IMG/VR virus record: IMGVR_UViG_3300037348_000049
Span: 62,001-126,000 of that record
Length of the DNA: 64,000 nt
Strand: one strand, 5' to 3'
Source of the DNA: a virus
A program made the translations under genes and the position numbers. How positions within the stretch are numbered: the first letter of the stretch is position 1; each line of letters starts with the position of its first letter. The notes under the pieces were generated by a model, which saw only the letters and a program-made list of their open reading frames with translations, was not told where the DNA came from and did not search any database. Of this stretch, positions 27,962 through 35,823 are shown one piece after another.

Positions 27962-28189
27962 TTGACTAATAGTAGTTTTAAGTACCATCTTGAAGAGGCT
28001 AACTCTAATCTCGATAAAGCAGAGCGTTGCGATCAGAAGTCTAAGAAATATCAAGACAAAGTCGCGAGAAGAAAAAATTGGGCTACAAAACATCACGCGA
28101 GGTTCTGGGCCGCACACTGGGCTAGTGAAACAAGTAATCATCTGTCGTGGGCCAAGTACCACACTGAACAAACTAGATACGCTGTGTGA
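27962..28189 (+). CDS. Basic helical hypothetical protein
   Basis: 75 residues from a TTG with GGAAG upstream. Rich in Lys, His and Trp (RRKNWATKHHARFWAAHWAS), so possibly nucleic-acid binding. No family recognised. Confidence 0.5.
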   Translation: MTNSSFKYHLEEANSNLDKAERCDQKSKKYQDKVARRKNWATKHHARFWAAHWASETSNHLSWAKYHTEQTRYAV

Positions 28190-28229
28190 TGTACTTCCTC
28201 GTAAAAACTACCTAAGAGAAAGGCTGCTT

Positions 28230-28415
28230 GTGCAGGTTAAATCACTAACTAAAGAAGACGTATTGCTTCTACTGGAGTCGTATGCCTTAGCTCGGCCGGA
28301 GCACTCAGAGGCTGTGCTTAGTGCTTCTAAGTACATGAGACTTAAGTTTATACAACATGCTGACAACATGAAGTGGGAGGTAATCCTTGAAAAGGAACGA
28401 CGATCTGAGTCTTAA
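28230..28415 (+). CDS. Small helical hypothetical protein
   Basis: 61 residues from the GTG at 28230 (AGAAAGG 5 bases upstream); the longer reading upstream overlaps the previous gene and is rejected. Content: LTKEDVLLLLESYALARPEH, then RLKFIQHADNMKWE. Overlaps the next gene by 29 bases. Confidence 0.5.
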   Translation: MQVKSLTKEDVLLLLESYALARPEHSEAVLSASKYMRLKFIQHADNMKWEVILEKERRSES

Positions 28416-28878
28416 GCGCTTTGAGTACTTAGAAGGAAACATTAGGGTTGTTGATTGGGTTTGGCTCAGAGAGAATGAAGTGGCGAACTACATGTCCGGC
28501 AGGGATACAATTGGTGCGCTACTAGTTAGAAACGCTTCTGCTGATGAGGCAGAATTATATGACGAAGCCTACAACGACGGCTACGATGTGGCCATGATTT
28601 ATGAAAGTATTAATAATTCAAATGGAGTTACTTACAGAATAGAAGTTTCAGAAGATAAGATAGCAACTAAGGCGGGTGACTTTGATAGTCACAAGATGTT
28701 TGAGTGCGCAACCTGTGGGGTTAACAAAGACTTTGAATCAGACGTTGCTGTAATTGAAAGCGGTCCTTGGTTCCTAGCTACTCTAAAAGAAGATGTGCTG
28801 TGGTTTAACTGCTACAACTGTGGATCTATGGGCGCTGAGATAGCGGGGATAGAAGTTGATGGAACGCCAGATGAGTGA
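28387..28878 (+). CDS. Hypothetical protein with Cys pairs
   Basis: 163 residues from a TTG preceded by GGGAGGT. The C-terminal half has CATCGVNKDFES and FNCYNCGSMGAE, two C-X2-C pairs in zinc-ribbon arrangement. The N-terminus resembles small phage proteins of unknown role. Confidence 0.6.
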   Translation: MKRNDDLSLKRFEYLEGNIRVVDWVWLRENEVANYMSGRDTIGALLVRNASADEAELYDEAYNDGYDVAMIYESINNSNGVTYRIEVSEDKIATKAGDFDSHKMFECATCGVNKDFESDVAVIESGPWFLATLKEDVLWFNCYNCGSMGAEIAGIEVDGTPDE

Positions 28879-29329
28879 GCTTGGGCTGGACTGGGGCAAA
28901 TCCTCTGCACCACCTCCTAAGCAAAGCAAGGCTGCAAAGCTTAAAGCTGTGGTAAACGTATCTATTTTCACTATGGATAAGCACAAATGTGAAGCTGCGC
29001 ACAAGACAACGAAGACTTTTATCGAATGCGCTCTACGTGTATATAGAGAGAACATAAGCAAGAAGCTAGCACTACCAACAATAAGTGTTAAGGGATCTGG
29101 CTCCTGGGCAACTATTCACGCCAGCGAAAGTGATAGCTACTACACACACGCAAACAATAAAGAACTAAATCACCAGCACGAACTTCTAGAAGTGATCTTA
29201 TTTGAGACTCTGGAGGAAGCAGCCGAGTGGCAAAAGTTTCAAATAAGGTTCTGTAAGAGTTCTACTGGTTGCAGTAATGATTGCAATGGCAAGGGAATGC
29301 ACGGATACGTGACTAAGATAGTACTATGA
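28871..29329 (+). CDS. Hypothetical protein, conserved small-phage type
   Basis: About 152 residues from ATG 28871 (upstream TTG 28856 and ATG 28859 are in frame). It contains HKCEAAHKTTKTFIECALR, KLALPTISVKGSGSWATIH and a Cys-rich end CKSSTGCSNDCNGKGMHGY. Cys and His spacing could bind a metal. No family recognised. ATGA overlap with the next gene. Confidence 0.55.
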   Translation: MSELGLDWGKSSAPPPKQSKAAKLKAVVNVSIFTMDKHKCEAAHKTTKTFIECALRVYRENISKKLALPTISVKGSGSWATIHASESDSYYTHANNKELNHQHELLEVILFETLEEAAEWQKFQIRFCKSSTGCSNDCNGKGMHGYVTKIVL

Positions 29330-29616
29330 ACCTAGAAGAATTTAGAAAAGTATCACACGAGTTTTATGCAGAAGCAGAGAGTGTGCTTGTCAAGAAACAG
29401 AATGATTACGGACCAACAAACATTAGCAGAAGCCCTGGTGGCCCACTCAATGGACTACGAGTCAGAATGCATGACAAGATTAGTCGTATAAATCATCTAA
29501 TAGACAACGATGTGGACCCAGAGAATGAAAGCTTGAAGGATTCCTTCCTTGATCTTGCGAACTATAGCATTATTGCGATGATGGTGTTAGATCAAAAATG
29601 GCCTGACGCGGAGTAG
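29326..29616 (+). CDS. DUF1599-like protein (Nmad1-type)
   Basis: 96 residues: KKQNDYGPTNISRSPGGPL, LRVRMHDKISRINHLI and LKDSFLDLANYSIIAMM are the signature of the DUF1599 / nucleotide-modification-associated domain 1 family. All-helical fold related to MazG-like pyrophosphatases. It may act on nucleotides, in keeping with the dUTPase, RNR and ThyX genes here. Confidence 0.8.
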   Translation: MNLEEFRKVSHEFYAEAESVLVKKQNDYGPTNISRSPGGPLNGLRVRMHDKISRINHLIDNDVDPENESLKDSFLDLANYSIIAMMVLDQKWPDAE

Positions 29617-29792
29617 TATTCCATAAAAATACTAATTGAGCGCCACGTCTCACTGGTAGATTAGCGAATGATCGCCTATTTTACTTAGTTTACCCTAGAA
29701 AAAAATAAAAATCAATAAACTACTGGTACTATCAGCTACCTAAAAGACGTGACATAATAATATAAAGTAATCACACTAGGAAAGTTGGTCGT

Positions 29793-30086
29793 ATGCAATA
29801 CTCCACTCGTCGTTTGCGAAACTTGCAAAAACATCGACACATGGGTGATATAAAAAGAATGATTTTAAACAACAATCTTTTTAGAAACTTAGATAATAAA
29901 GACCAACGCAAGCTTGCAGAACTCATATACAAGTCAGAAATGATCGAAGTATTTGTTAGGGACAAAGAGCTCGTAAGAATAAATGAGTCCTTTGAATCTA
30001 TCGTAGAAGCAGTTGCGGACATGTTGGATGAACGATTGGAAGAGGATTACCCAGAAGATGATAGTGACGATTATCGCGAAAAGTAG
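29793..30086 (+). CDS. Acidic-tailed helical hypothetical protein
   Basis: 97 residues: basic N-terminus (STRRLRNLQKHRHMGDIKR) and very acidic C-terminus (DERLEEDYPEDDSDD). The 176-base gap before it is AT-rich and probably holds its promoter. Function unknown. Confidence 0.6.
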   Translation: MQYSTRRLRNLQKHRHMGDIKRMILNNNLFRNLDNKDQRKLAELIYKSEMIEVFVRDKELVRINESFESIVEAVADMLDERLEEDYPEDDSDDYREK

Positions 30087-30152
30087 TAATTCTTGTGTTA
30101 CAATTTAATTGATTGGAGTCTATCTTCTTTCTTGGTGTTGTGACCAGTAACA

Positions 30153-30191
30153 GAAAACCCCCGGTTTGTGTGGCCGGGGGTTTTCTTTTTT
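30153..30191 (+). terminator. Strong terminator between convergent transcripts
   Basis: GAAAACCCCCGG (30153-30164) pairs perfectly with CCGGGGGTTTTC (30174-30185); TTTTTT follows, and an A-run precedes, so it can work on both strands. Confidence 0.95.
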
Positions 30192-30203
30192 AAAACTATA
30201 TGT

Positions 30204-31199
30204 CTATAAAGGTCGCTTGCAGCACTCGCAGATTTTAACTTCTTCCTTAGCTACTGGTACTGGTTCTGCTGGAATTCGAAGAGACTGGCCAACACTAATA
30301 ATGTTAATGTCTACGATTTTATTTTCCTTAGCTAATTTATTAACGTCTATATCAAACTGTTTTGCAATGCCTGACAGTGTGTCTCCAGACTTAACTGAGT
30401 ACCTAACAACCTTGGGGGCTTTGATGGCTTTGGTGGCTTTGGTTTCTTTAACGGGTGCCACTACTTTTGATTCAGCTTTTTCTGGGACAACTTTTTTAGG
30501 CTCTTCTACAAGGGGACTTATCTTCTTGGAGGAAACAAGAATGTCGTTTACCTCTACACAAATCTCGTGTGTAGTTGTCAGTGTTATCCCTTCCGCGAAA
30601 GCAACTCCAGCTTTTCTTTGAGTCTTATAGTAAACGCTAGTGCCATCTTTTCTAATGCGAACTTTAGAACCAACTGGTATTTTTGTGACTTCAACAACAA
30701 CATTGGTATTCTTTGGCGTGTAGGTGACCTTCACGCCATCTGCCTGACCTTTTTTGATCTCCTCTAGGAGAAACTCTTTTAGGTCAAAGACTACTTTATT
30801 ATGCTCACCGTAAAATACGCCCTTAATGGTTGTCGCAAGGGTCGCGTGCAAATGGGGCCCAGAACTTGCAGACCCAGAATTTCCGAGAAGTCCGATCGTC
30901 TGACCTACTTCAATCTTATCTCCAACTTTTAGGGTGGGAGCCTTGGCCATATGGCAGTAGCCAACGTACCAAACTTTTTCTCTTGCCCAAACTGTCTGAA
31001 CTATTACATGGCCAAGAATTGAGCTTCTACCAACATACTTAATTGTTCCGCTACTTACCGCGGGGATTGGGGTATTTAGTGGCATTGCCCAGTCGGTACC
31101 TCGGTGAGCGCCAAGTCCGTTACGGATTCTATAAGCCGAGCGCGTGTTGAACTCGCCTGTAATCCTTTTTAGTGGGAACGGAAGAATGAATTCACTCAT
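30204..31199 (-). CDS. Endolysin: M23 endopeptidase plus LysM domain
   Basis: 331 residues. The M23 metallopeptidase domain has zinc ligands HRGTDWA (His32, Asp36) and HLHA (His116-Leu-His118), with His83. A central beta region (about 165-225) and a Lys/Pro linker follow, then a LysM peptidoglycan-binding domain (VRYSVKSGDTLSGIAKQF, about 267-311). The C-terminus is a Cys motif, CECCKRPL. It has no signal peptide, so release would need a holin. It is isolated on the minus strand between two plus-strand blocks. Confidence 0.92.
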   Translation of the reverse strand: MSEFILPFPLKRITGEFNTRSAYRIRNGLGAHRGTDWAMPLNTPIPAVSSGTIKYVGRSSILGHVIVQTVWAREKVWYVGYCHMAKAPTLKVGDKIEVGQTIGLLGNSGSASSGPHLHATLATTIKGVFYGEHNKVVFDLKEFLLEEIKKGQADGVKVTYTPKNTNVVVEVTKIPVGSKVRIRKDGTSVYYKTQRKAGVAFAEGITLTTTHEICVEVNDILVSSKKISPLVEEPKKVVPEKAESKVVAPVKETKATKAIKAPKVVRYSVKSGDTLSGIAKQFDIDVNKLAKENKIVDINIISVGQSLRIPAEPVPVAKEEVKICECCKRPL

Positions 31200-31286
31200 T
31201 TAATACTCCTAACAAGATATTTTGTAGTATATTACTATTGTACCTTCTGTGTGATGTACCTATTAATATGTTAGGATTTACAAATT

Positions 31287-31751
31287 ATGTCAGGATTATT
31301 TCTTATAACTGTTAGTGCCGATGCTGCTGATAGGTCTTTGCTCCCGTCTTACGACTCTTTGTTTGACTCAGCTGCATACCTCATGTCTGCAGAGAATGTT
31401 GTAGTGCCCGCTGGTAAAAGGGTAGCTGTATCAACGGGTGTGAGAATGTCTATGCCAAATACAGAATTGTGCGGTCTTTTGAGTCCAGTAATGAACTTAA
31501 GTATTGATGGGCTCCTAATGATGGACAGTGGAAGAGTGATTGACCAGTGGGACGTATCGGAAATTAAAACTCTGCTATGGAACACCACTGACGATGATAT
31601 CACTCTAGCTAAAGGGCAGAGGGTCTGCAGGTATTCTGTAATCCCGGTTGCACATGCTAGTTATGTATCAGTGCCCGCAAATGTACTAGATACAATACAC
31701 CACTCGGATGAATGCGGAGCAGCAATGGACTGGAGTAGCCTTGAGCACTAA
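31287..31751 (+). CDS. dUTPase-like nucleotidohydrolase
   Basis: 154 residues with the jelly-roll motif order of trimeric dUTPase/dCTP deaminase: DSAAYLMSAENVVVPAGKR, VSTGVRMSMP, LLSPVMNLSIDGLLMMDSG, then LAKGQRVCRYSVIPV. Motifs are divergent (no clear GxDG catalytic Asp pair), so activity is uncertain. Likely lowers dUTP pools or acts as a decoy regulator. Confidence 0.75.
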   Translation: MSGLFLITVSADAADRSLLPSYDSLFDSAAYLMSAENVVVPAGKRVAVSTGVRMSMPNTELCGLLSPVMNLSIDGLLMMDSGRVIDQWDVSEIKTLLWNTTDDDITLAKGQRVCRYSVIPVAHASYVSVPANVLDTIHHSDECGAAMDWSSLEH

Positions 31752-32262
31752 CTTAAACTTTAAGCAGCCACCTAATACTTTAATATTTACAACGGATTAT
31801 GACATCCTGACTGCTAATTACACTTCAGAAAAAGTAACCATAGACAAGAAGACCAAAAAAGTTGTCTATAAGTGCTTCTGGGTGCTAAGTGCTTGGCGTG
31901 ATGGAAAAATGCTTCTATATGGCAGCCTCGAAACAGATTTAGAGGCTACTAATGATGCTGAAGCAGAAGACAGGATTGCTGAAATATCAAACCACGTAGC
32001 TAGGTTTATTGAAACAGCTAGAGATATTGAGTCCTCTGACAATAGTGTCAATGTTCTTTCTGAACATAATGGTAGGGAAATAATTGCCGCAGTCCATGCA
32101 AGGTTTCTATCTCAGTTCTTGCACAGTACGAAGTTAGAACACAGTATTCTAGCCGTACGTGCTTTTCTTAAGACAATGAACGTTAAAAACACCAAGAAGA
32201 TACTTGCTGACGTTTTTGACGCAAAGATCATTGAAGACATAAAGGATAAAGACCTAAAGTAG
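31741..32262 (+). CDS. Hypothetical protein
   Basis: About 173 residues from the TTG at 31741 (GGAG 5 bases upstream); ATG 31708 inside the dUTPase gene is in frame but has less support. A beta-rich N-terminal half (TTDYDILTANYTSEKVTI) is followed by a helical C-terminal half (AEDRIAEISNHVARFIET). Known function not recognised; it probably shares the dUTPase transcript. Confidence 0.55.
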   Translation: MSTNLNFKQPPNTLIFTTDYDILTANYTSEKVTIDKKTKKVVYKCFWVLSAWRDGKMLLYGSLETDLEATNDAEAEDRIAEISNHVARFIETARDIESSDNSVNVLSEHNGREIIAAVHARFLSQFLHSTKLEHSILAVRAFLKTMNVKNTKKILADVFDAKIIEDIKDKDLK

Positions 32263-32299
32263 GTACTACTTACTTCTACACGCGCCACTTCCCCTGAGT

Positions 32300-32328
32300 T
32301 TGACATTTGTTTCTAGTTAGTGCATACT
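32300..32328 (+). promoter_or_regulatory. Sigma-70 promoter, probably leaderless
   Basis: TTGACA at 32300-32305, 17 bases, CATACT at 32323-32328. The expected start of transcription is about 32335, which is an in-frame ATG. Confidence 0.65.
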
Positions 32329-32334
32329 ATGAAG

Positions 32335-32796
32335 ATGAATGAAGATGAAGAAACTTGGGAGCTACCTCCAGGGCCAAAACTGTATGTAGAGAAATTACGT
32401 AGCGAGGGTAATGGGGATATGGCAGATGCCTACGAGGACCTATACGAGGACCACCGGGTCGCTCGTGAGCAATTTATTAAAGATCACCTTGGTGGAGATG
32501 TTACGACCTTCTACAAGGCTAGCAAGCAGGTTAGGGACGAGTTCCACAGCATAGCTTCCGATATTGTTGATCTTCAAAGAATTGCTAATAAGGCAACTAA
32601 CTATGGGAGAACAGCGAAGCAAGAAGCGTTGGATAACTTAGATTTTATGAACGACCCCAAGTTGGTCTACAGGCAACAAAAAGATTTACTGGCTGGCTGG
32701 TATCAGAGCCTCTCTGCTGAGTTGTTCTACTATGACGGAGTGATTTGGGACAAGATCCCTAAAGAGAGAATTAATGAATTGGAGTACTTAGGATGA
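32335..32796 (+). CDS. Hypothetical protein with C-terminal GWYQ...LEYLG module, copy 1
   Basis: About 153 residues from ATG 32335 (32329 or GTG 32320 also in frame). A helical body is followed by a C-terminal module LAGWYQSLSAELFYYDG..W...NELEYLG resembling the DUF2510 (GWYPDP...YWDG..W) pattern. The next gene ends in the same module. ATGA overlap with it. Confidence 0.65.
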   Translation: MNEDEETWELPPGPKLYVEKLRSEGNGDMADAYEDLYEDHRVAREQFIKDHLGGDVTTFYKASKQVRDEFHSIASDIVDLQRIANKATNYGRTAKQEALDNLDFMNDPKLVYRQQKDLLAGWYQSLSAELFYYDGVIWDKIPKERINELEYLG

Positions 32797-33284
32797 TAGA
32801 CGAAACGAAACTACAGTCAGTACCAGGAGGAGACGAGCGTGTTCTCTATGATGATGCTGGCAACACCTACTACAAAGATCCTAAGAAGGGCATCATCCCT
32901 TGGGCGGAATTAGTTGAGGATAATCTAGAACACTCTGTAGGAAGTTTCCTTGATCTAGACCTTGAGGATGTTGGGAAGATTGTTTACGTTCGGGTTACTG
33001 AAACTGGCTATCAAAGAATTATTGGCTCTGAACGTTCAGGTAAGGCAGTTAGTGGCCAATCTTGGGAAGATCTAGCTCCAGAATTATCAAAGAAGAGAGC
33101 AGCTGGTCTAGCTGCCGGAGTATCTCTAGCGCCAACCGAGATCCTTGCAGTGCAAGAACCAGAAGCAATAGAGATTGGCTGGTATCAAGATCCTGATGGT
33201 AACTTGTATCAGTACAATGGTGACAAGTGGGTTGATGGAGATGTCTCTAGCAACTTTATTAAAAAGTTAGAGTACTTAGGATAA
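32793..33284 (+). CDS. Hypothetical protein with C-terminal GWYQ...LEYLG module, copy 2
   Basis: 163 residues. N-terminal beta region (VLYDDAGNTYYKDPKKGIIP), a central segment YVRVTETGYQRIIG, and the C-terminal IGWYQDPDGNLYQYNGDKW...LEYLG. The shared C-terminal module with the preceding protein suggests partner binding through the same surface. Confidence 0.65.
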   Translation: MIDETKLQSVPGGDERVLYDDAGNTYYKDPKKGIIPWAELVEDNLEHSVGSFLDLDLEDVGKIVYVRVTETGYQRIIGSERSGKAVSGQSWEDLAPELSKKRAAGLAAGVSLAPTEILAVQEPEAIEIGWYQDPDGNLYQYNGDKWVDGDVSSNFIKKLEYLG

Positions 33285-33376
33285 ACAAGCGCTGGACTTT
33301 TATTTCTACCTAAAGGTTGACTTATAAGTCTTTGCGTGTTACTGTTTATCTGCAACATCTTAATCAAGGAGAAATA

Positions 33377-33508
33377 ATGGAAATCACTTTTGTATGGAGC
33401 TGGTTCAGCTTTATAGTAGGTAGCTTGTCCTCTGTTGCTACAGGGGTAACGCTACTACTAATTGCTGCTGTAGCTAAGTGGAAAAAAACAAACCGCTATA
33501 ACAAGTAA
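33377..33508 (+). CDS. Small single-pass membrane protein
   Basis: 43 residues from ATG 33377 with AAGGAGA 6 bases upstream (the longer in-frame reading lacks a signal). One hydrophobic helix (FSFIVGSLSSVATGVTLLLI) and a basic tail. Followed directly by a terminator. Confidence 0.6.
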   Translation: MEITFVWSWFSFIVGSLSSVATGVTLLLIAAVAKWKKTNRYNK

Positions 33509-33526
33509 AGCAATCGAACAGAAGAC

Positions 33527-33559
33527 AAGACCGCCTCGTAAGGGACGGTCTTTCTTTTT
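33527..33559 (+). terminator. Intrinsic terminator
   Basis: AAGACCG (33527-33533) pairs with CGGTCTT (33546-33552), with a CC/GG extension inside, then TCTTTTT. Confidence 0.85.
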
Positions 33560-33576
33560 GCCCTGTGTAGTGCAAG

Positions 33577-33605
33577 TTGACAGGATATGGTTGTCGGGGT
33601 ATACT
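33577..33605 (+). promoter_or_regulatory. Consensus sigma-70 promoter for a leaderless gene
   Basis: TTGACA (33577-33582), 17 bases, TATACT (33600-33605). The seventh base after the -10 box is the A of the ATG at 33612, and no ribosome-binding site is present. Confidence 0.8.
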
Positions 33606-33611
33606 AAAGAC

Positions 33612-33923
33612 ATGAAAAAATTAACTGCAATAGCATGGTCAATACCATTTGTGGTAACAGGATGGATCTGGTTTGGTTGGCTAATGCCGGAGCTTATGAG
33701 CTCTAATGAAAATCTAAGTTGGTGGGCCATGACTGTGGGTGGCATCATATTTACTTTTAGTGGTTGGAGTGTGATCTTCAGCTCTAAGTCAGCAGGAAGG
33801 ATTCCAGGCGCCTTACCGATCGTCACTACTACAGAATATGATGCGGATTATTTAAACGCCAAAATTGAGATGGAAGTAGACTTCAATGTGGCAGACGATA
33901 TGTTTAAGCGTTACTCTTCTTGA
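33612..33923 (+). CDS. Two-pass membrane protein
   Basis: 103 residues from the leaderless ATG 33612. Hydrophobic segments at about 5-22 (IAWSIPFVVTGWIWFGWL) and 36-55 (AMTVGGIIFTFSGWSVIF), then an acidic cytoplasmic tail. The last 13 bases overlap a convergent minus-strand gene. Confidence 0.65.
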   Translation: MKKLTAIAWSIPFVVTGWIWFGWLMPELMSSNENLSWWAMTVGGIIFTFSGWSVIFSSKSAGRIPGALPIVTTTEYDADYLNAKIEMEVDFNVADDMFKRYSS

Positions 33924-34174
33924 TGATCTAGATCAACTTCTGTACCCCAAGCGAAAAATTTCGCGGTCCTAAGCAGGTCCATCACTTCGTAAGCCAAGTC
34001 TTCTACTGCTAGCAATAGATCGGCTTTCTCTTCTGAGTCGATAGGGTCTTCTACTTCGTAGTGTGCCTCTTGGACAGCATAACGACAGAGCATAAGACGC
34101 TGAACTGTTTTTTCAAGCGCGCTCCTATTTTGAGAGACCTTAGGAGATCTCGGGGGAATCGGTGCTGTATCCAT
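33911..34174 (-). CDS. Small acidic helical protein
   Basis: 87 residues, helical, acidic (QEAHYEVEDPIDSEEKADLL). The minus strand has TACAAT about 10 bases before the ATG, so a leaderless start is possible. It is an isolated minus-strand gene that converges with its neighbour. Function unknown. Confidence 0.6.
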   Translation of the reverse strand: MDTAPIPPRSPKVSQNRSALEKTVQRLMLCRYAVQEAHYEVEDPIDSEEKADLLLAVEDLAYEVMDLLRTAKFFAWGTEVDLDHQEE

Positions 34175-34300
34175 CTAATAATTGTATGCCAAAAGACTGG
34201 GTGCGTTTAGGATGGGGGTCAACAGTTGGAGCTAATAATGTAACATGATAGTATTTAAAGATAGCAGGGTCTTGCAGATAGAGACAGCAAAAAAAGGAGG

Positions 34301-34498
34301 ATGGAGAAAATCTCTTCTAAAAACGTAAAAAATGTATTACCAAGAAAAGAGAGAACAGTAACTTCGAAACCTGATAATAAAGAAGAGCACTTATTACCAA
34401 GAAACGACAAGAGGGAATTGTTTTTTCTTGATAATAAACTAATATATCTAAAGTCTAAAAGATTAAGTAGACTAATGTTTACTAATTACGCGCTTTAA
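34301..34498 (+). CDS. Small basic hypothetical protein
   Basis: 65 residues, ATG just after a perfect AAAGGAGG. Lys/Arg-rich with two repeats of the form LPRKERT / LPRNDKRE, so likely nucleic-acid or membrane interacting. More AT-rich than its neighbours. No family recognised. Confidence 0.55.
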   Translation: MEKISSKNVKNVLPRKERTVTSKPDNKEEHLLPRNDKRELFFLDNKLIYLKSKRLSRLMFTNYAL

Positions 34499-34499
34499 A

Positions 34500-34639
34500 A
34501 ACAACTTGACGCATCTTAGGAAAGTTTAGTTGTCTTAATCTTTTAGTTGTTTTTAGTTGTTTTAGAGTGCTTTAGAGTGTGTTAGAGTAGAGCTTGACAT
34601 TTGCTATTTGACAAGTCAAATTAAGGACAGGGAAAAGTA
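34500..34639 (+). promoter_or_regulatory. Regulatory region with TTTAG tandem repeats and a palindrome
   Basis: TTTTAGTTG-like and TTTAGAGTG-like repeats run from about 34527 to 34590. TTGACA follows at 34594-34599, and the perfect palindrome ATTTGAC-AA-GTCAAAT lies at 34606-34621, 18 bases before the next ATG. Looks like a promoter with an operator. Confidence 0.5.
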
Positions 34640-34879
34640 ATGGGAATCTACGAGAGACTAACAAGAAGACCTTTTTTGTTGGGGCTTCAAAGAGGGATGA
34701 GAATGGGGCGGAAACTTGAACGCTCTGAACTTGGGATTGGATTAAAGTCCGTGAGTAAAAAAATGGCTCCGGGTAAATTTAAAGATGGGTACAAACAAGC
34801 CATCGAAGACTTGGATAAAAAGAACTTCCAGGGTGATCATGATTTTGGTGACTTTGGATCAGAAGAAGGAGAATACTAA
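34640..34879 (+). CDS. Small basic-to-acidic hypothetical protein
   Basis: 79 residues: LGLQRGMRMGRKLERSE in the basic half, GDHDFGDFGSEEGEY at the acidic end. GGACAGG-type purine run upstream. It shares an operon with the next gene (1-base gap). Unknown. Confidence 0.6.
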   Translation: MGIYERLTRRPFLLGLQRGMRMGRKLERSELGIGLKSVSKKMAPGKFKDGYKQAIEDLDKKNFQGDHDFGDFGSEEGEY

Positions 34880-34880
34880 A

Positions 34881-35351
34881 ATGACAGACAATGTTTCTAA
34901 TATGTTTTCATTTGACCTAGCTGAAGCAGATGAGGTTAACAACTCAATCGAAGGGCAAGGACGAATTAGGGATGGCGGTATCTGTGTATGTGGGCACCCA
35001 TCAAGCAGACACACCTGGGTCCCAGAAAGAGGCAGGTCAGTTTGCCAACCAACTAAGCTCTACTGCGCATGTATGAAGAAGGACGTTTACATAGAAGTTT
35101 CAGATACTAGATTCTTTCTTAGGAAGACTTTGGGTAATGGACCTGAGCACGCATTCAGTCGAGGAGTGGCTGCTGCGATAAAAGCTGGTGTAGATATAAA
35201 AATAATCAAGCCACCAATATGCGAGCCTTGTGGCAAAGAAGGTGTGCCTGTGACTCCAGTTCGAGTGACGGATACAGGTCGAGTAACCGATTCAGATTCA
35301 TCTGGTAGAAATGCTTTCTTATGCAGAGAGTGTCAGATTGCAAGATCGTAA
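34881..35351 (+). CDS. Zinc-binding hypothetical protein
   Basis: 156 residues from ATG 34881, with AGAAGGAG upstream. Cys clusters: GICVCGHPSSRHTW...CACMKKD and PICEPCGKEG...LCRECQIAR, that is, two possible zinc sites separated by a helical region. Known as a recurring small-phage type; no function assigned. Confidence 0.65.
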   Translation: MTDNVSNMFSFDLAEADEVNNSIEGQGRIRDGGICVCGHPSSRHTWVPERGRSVCQPTKLYCACMKKDVYIEVSDTRFFLRKTLGNGPEHAFSRGVAAAIKAGVDIKIIKPPICEPCGKEGVPVTPVRVTDTGRVTDSDSSGRNAFLCRECQIARS

Positions 35352-35420
35352 CTTTTATGATACTGTTTTACGGTACTCGTACAAGTGCAAGCAACATCAA
35401 AACTAACGTTAGGAAATCAA

Positions 35421-35726
35421 ATGGCAGTTCAATACAAGTGGGTCGACAATGTTCGAACCTTTTTCGGAATGACAATTACAGACTCAACAGCACGAGCTAT
35501 CCTCGCTGAGGCCGAAGCTCAAGCCGAAGCAAAGCAAGCCGAATTGGATAAGGCTTCATCGGCTGCAAAGACTGCAAAGGCTGCAAAGCTTAAGAAGGTT
35601 GCTTTCAAGGCGGATGCTACAGATGGCGATGATGATGGTTTGGTACAGGATGGAACTATCCATGAGCGTAAGACTGCTCCGGCCAAGAAACCAGCAGCTA
35701 AGAGAGCAGCTCCTAAAAAGAAGTAA
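35421..35726 (+). CDS. Lys/Ala-rich protein with DGDDDG tail motif
   Basis: 101 residues from ATG 35421 (TTAGGAAA upstream). A helical Ala/Glu/Lys region (AEAQAEAKQAELDKASSAAK) is followed by DGDDDGLVQDGTIHER and a Lys/Ala/Pro tail resembling histone H1 tails (KPAAKRAAPKKK). The tail is expected to bind DNA; the acidic loop may bind calcium. The same loop motif occurs in the protein at 20779-21051. Confidence 0.65.
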   Translation: MAVQYKWVDNVRTFFGMTITDSTARAILAEAEAQAEAKQAELDKASSAAKTAKAAKLKKVAFKADATDGDDDGLVQDGTIHERKTAPAKKPAAKRAAPKKK

Positions 35727-35770
35727 CTAAGATTCCAGCGCAAACGGGAGAGTTTGCGTATGGACTAAAA

Positions 35771-35815
35771 AAGTCGCCCTTCCGTGTTAAAGTGGAGGGG
35801 CGACTTACTTTTTAG
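35771..35815 (+). terminator. Intrinsic terminator
   Basis: AAGTCGCCC (35771-35779) pairs with GGGCGACTT (35798-35806), with a TTCC/GGAG continuation; then ACTTTTT. Confidence 0.8.
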
Positions 35816-35823
35816 GAGACTCT

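Noticed and set aside
27990-28229. Upstream extension of the 28230 gene
   Set aside because: Overlaps the 27962 gene through most of its length; the GTG at 28230 has an RBS.
30166-30621. 151-codon plus-strand ORF opposite the endolysin
   Set aside because: Antisense to the LysM part of a clear M23-LysM protein; starts in the terminator.
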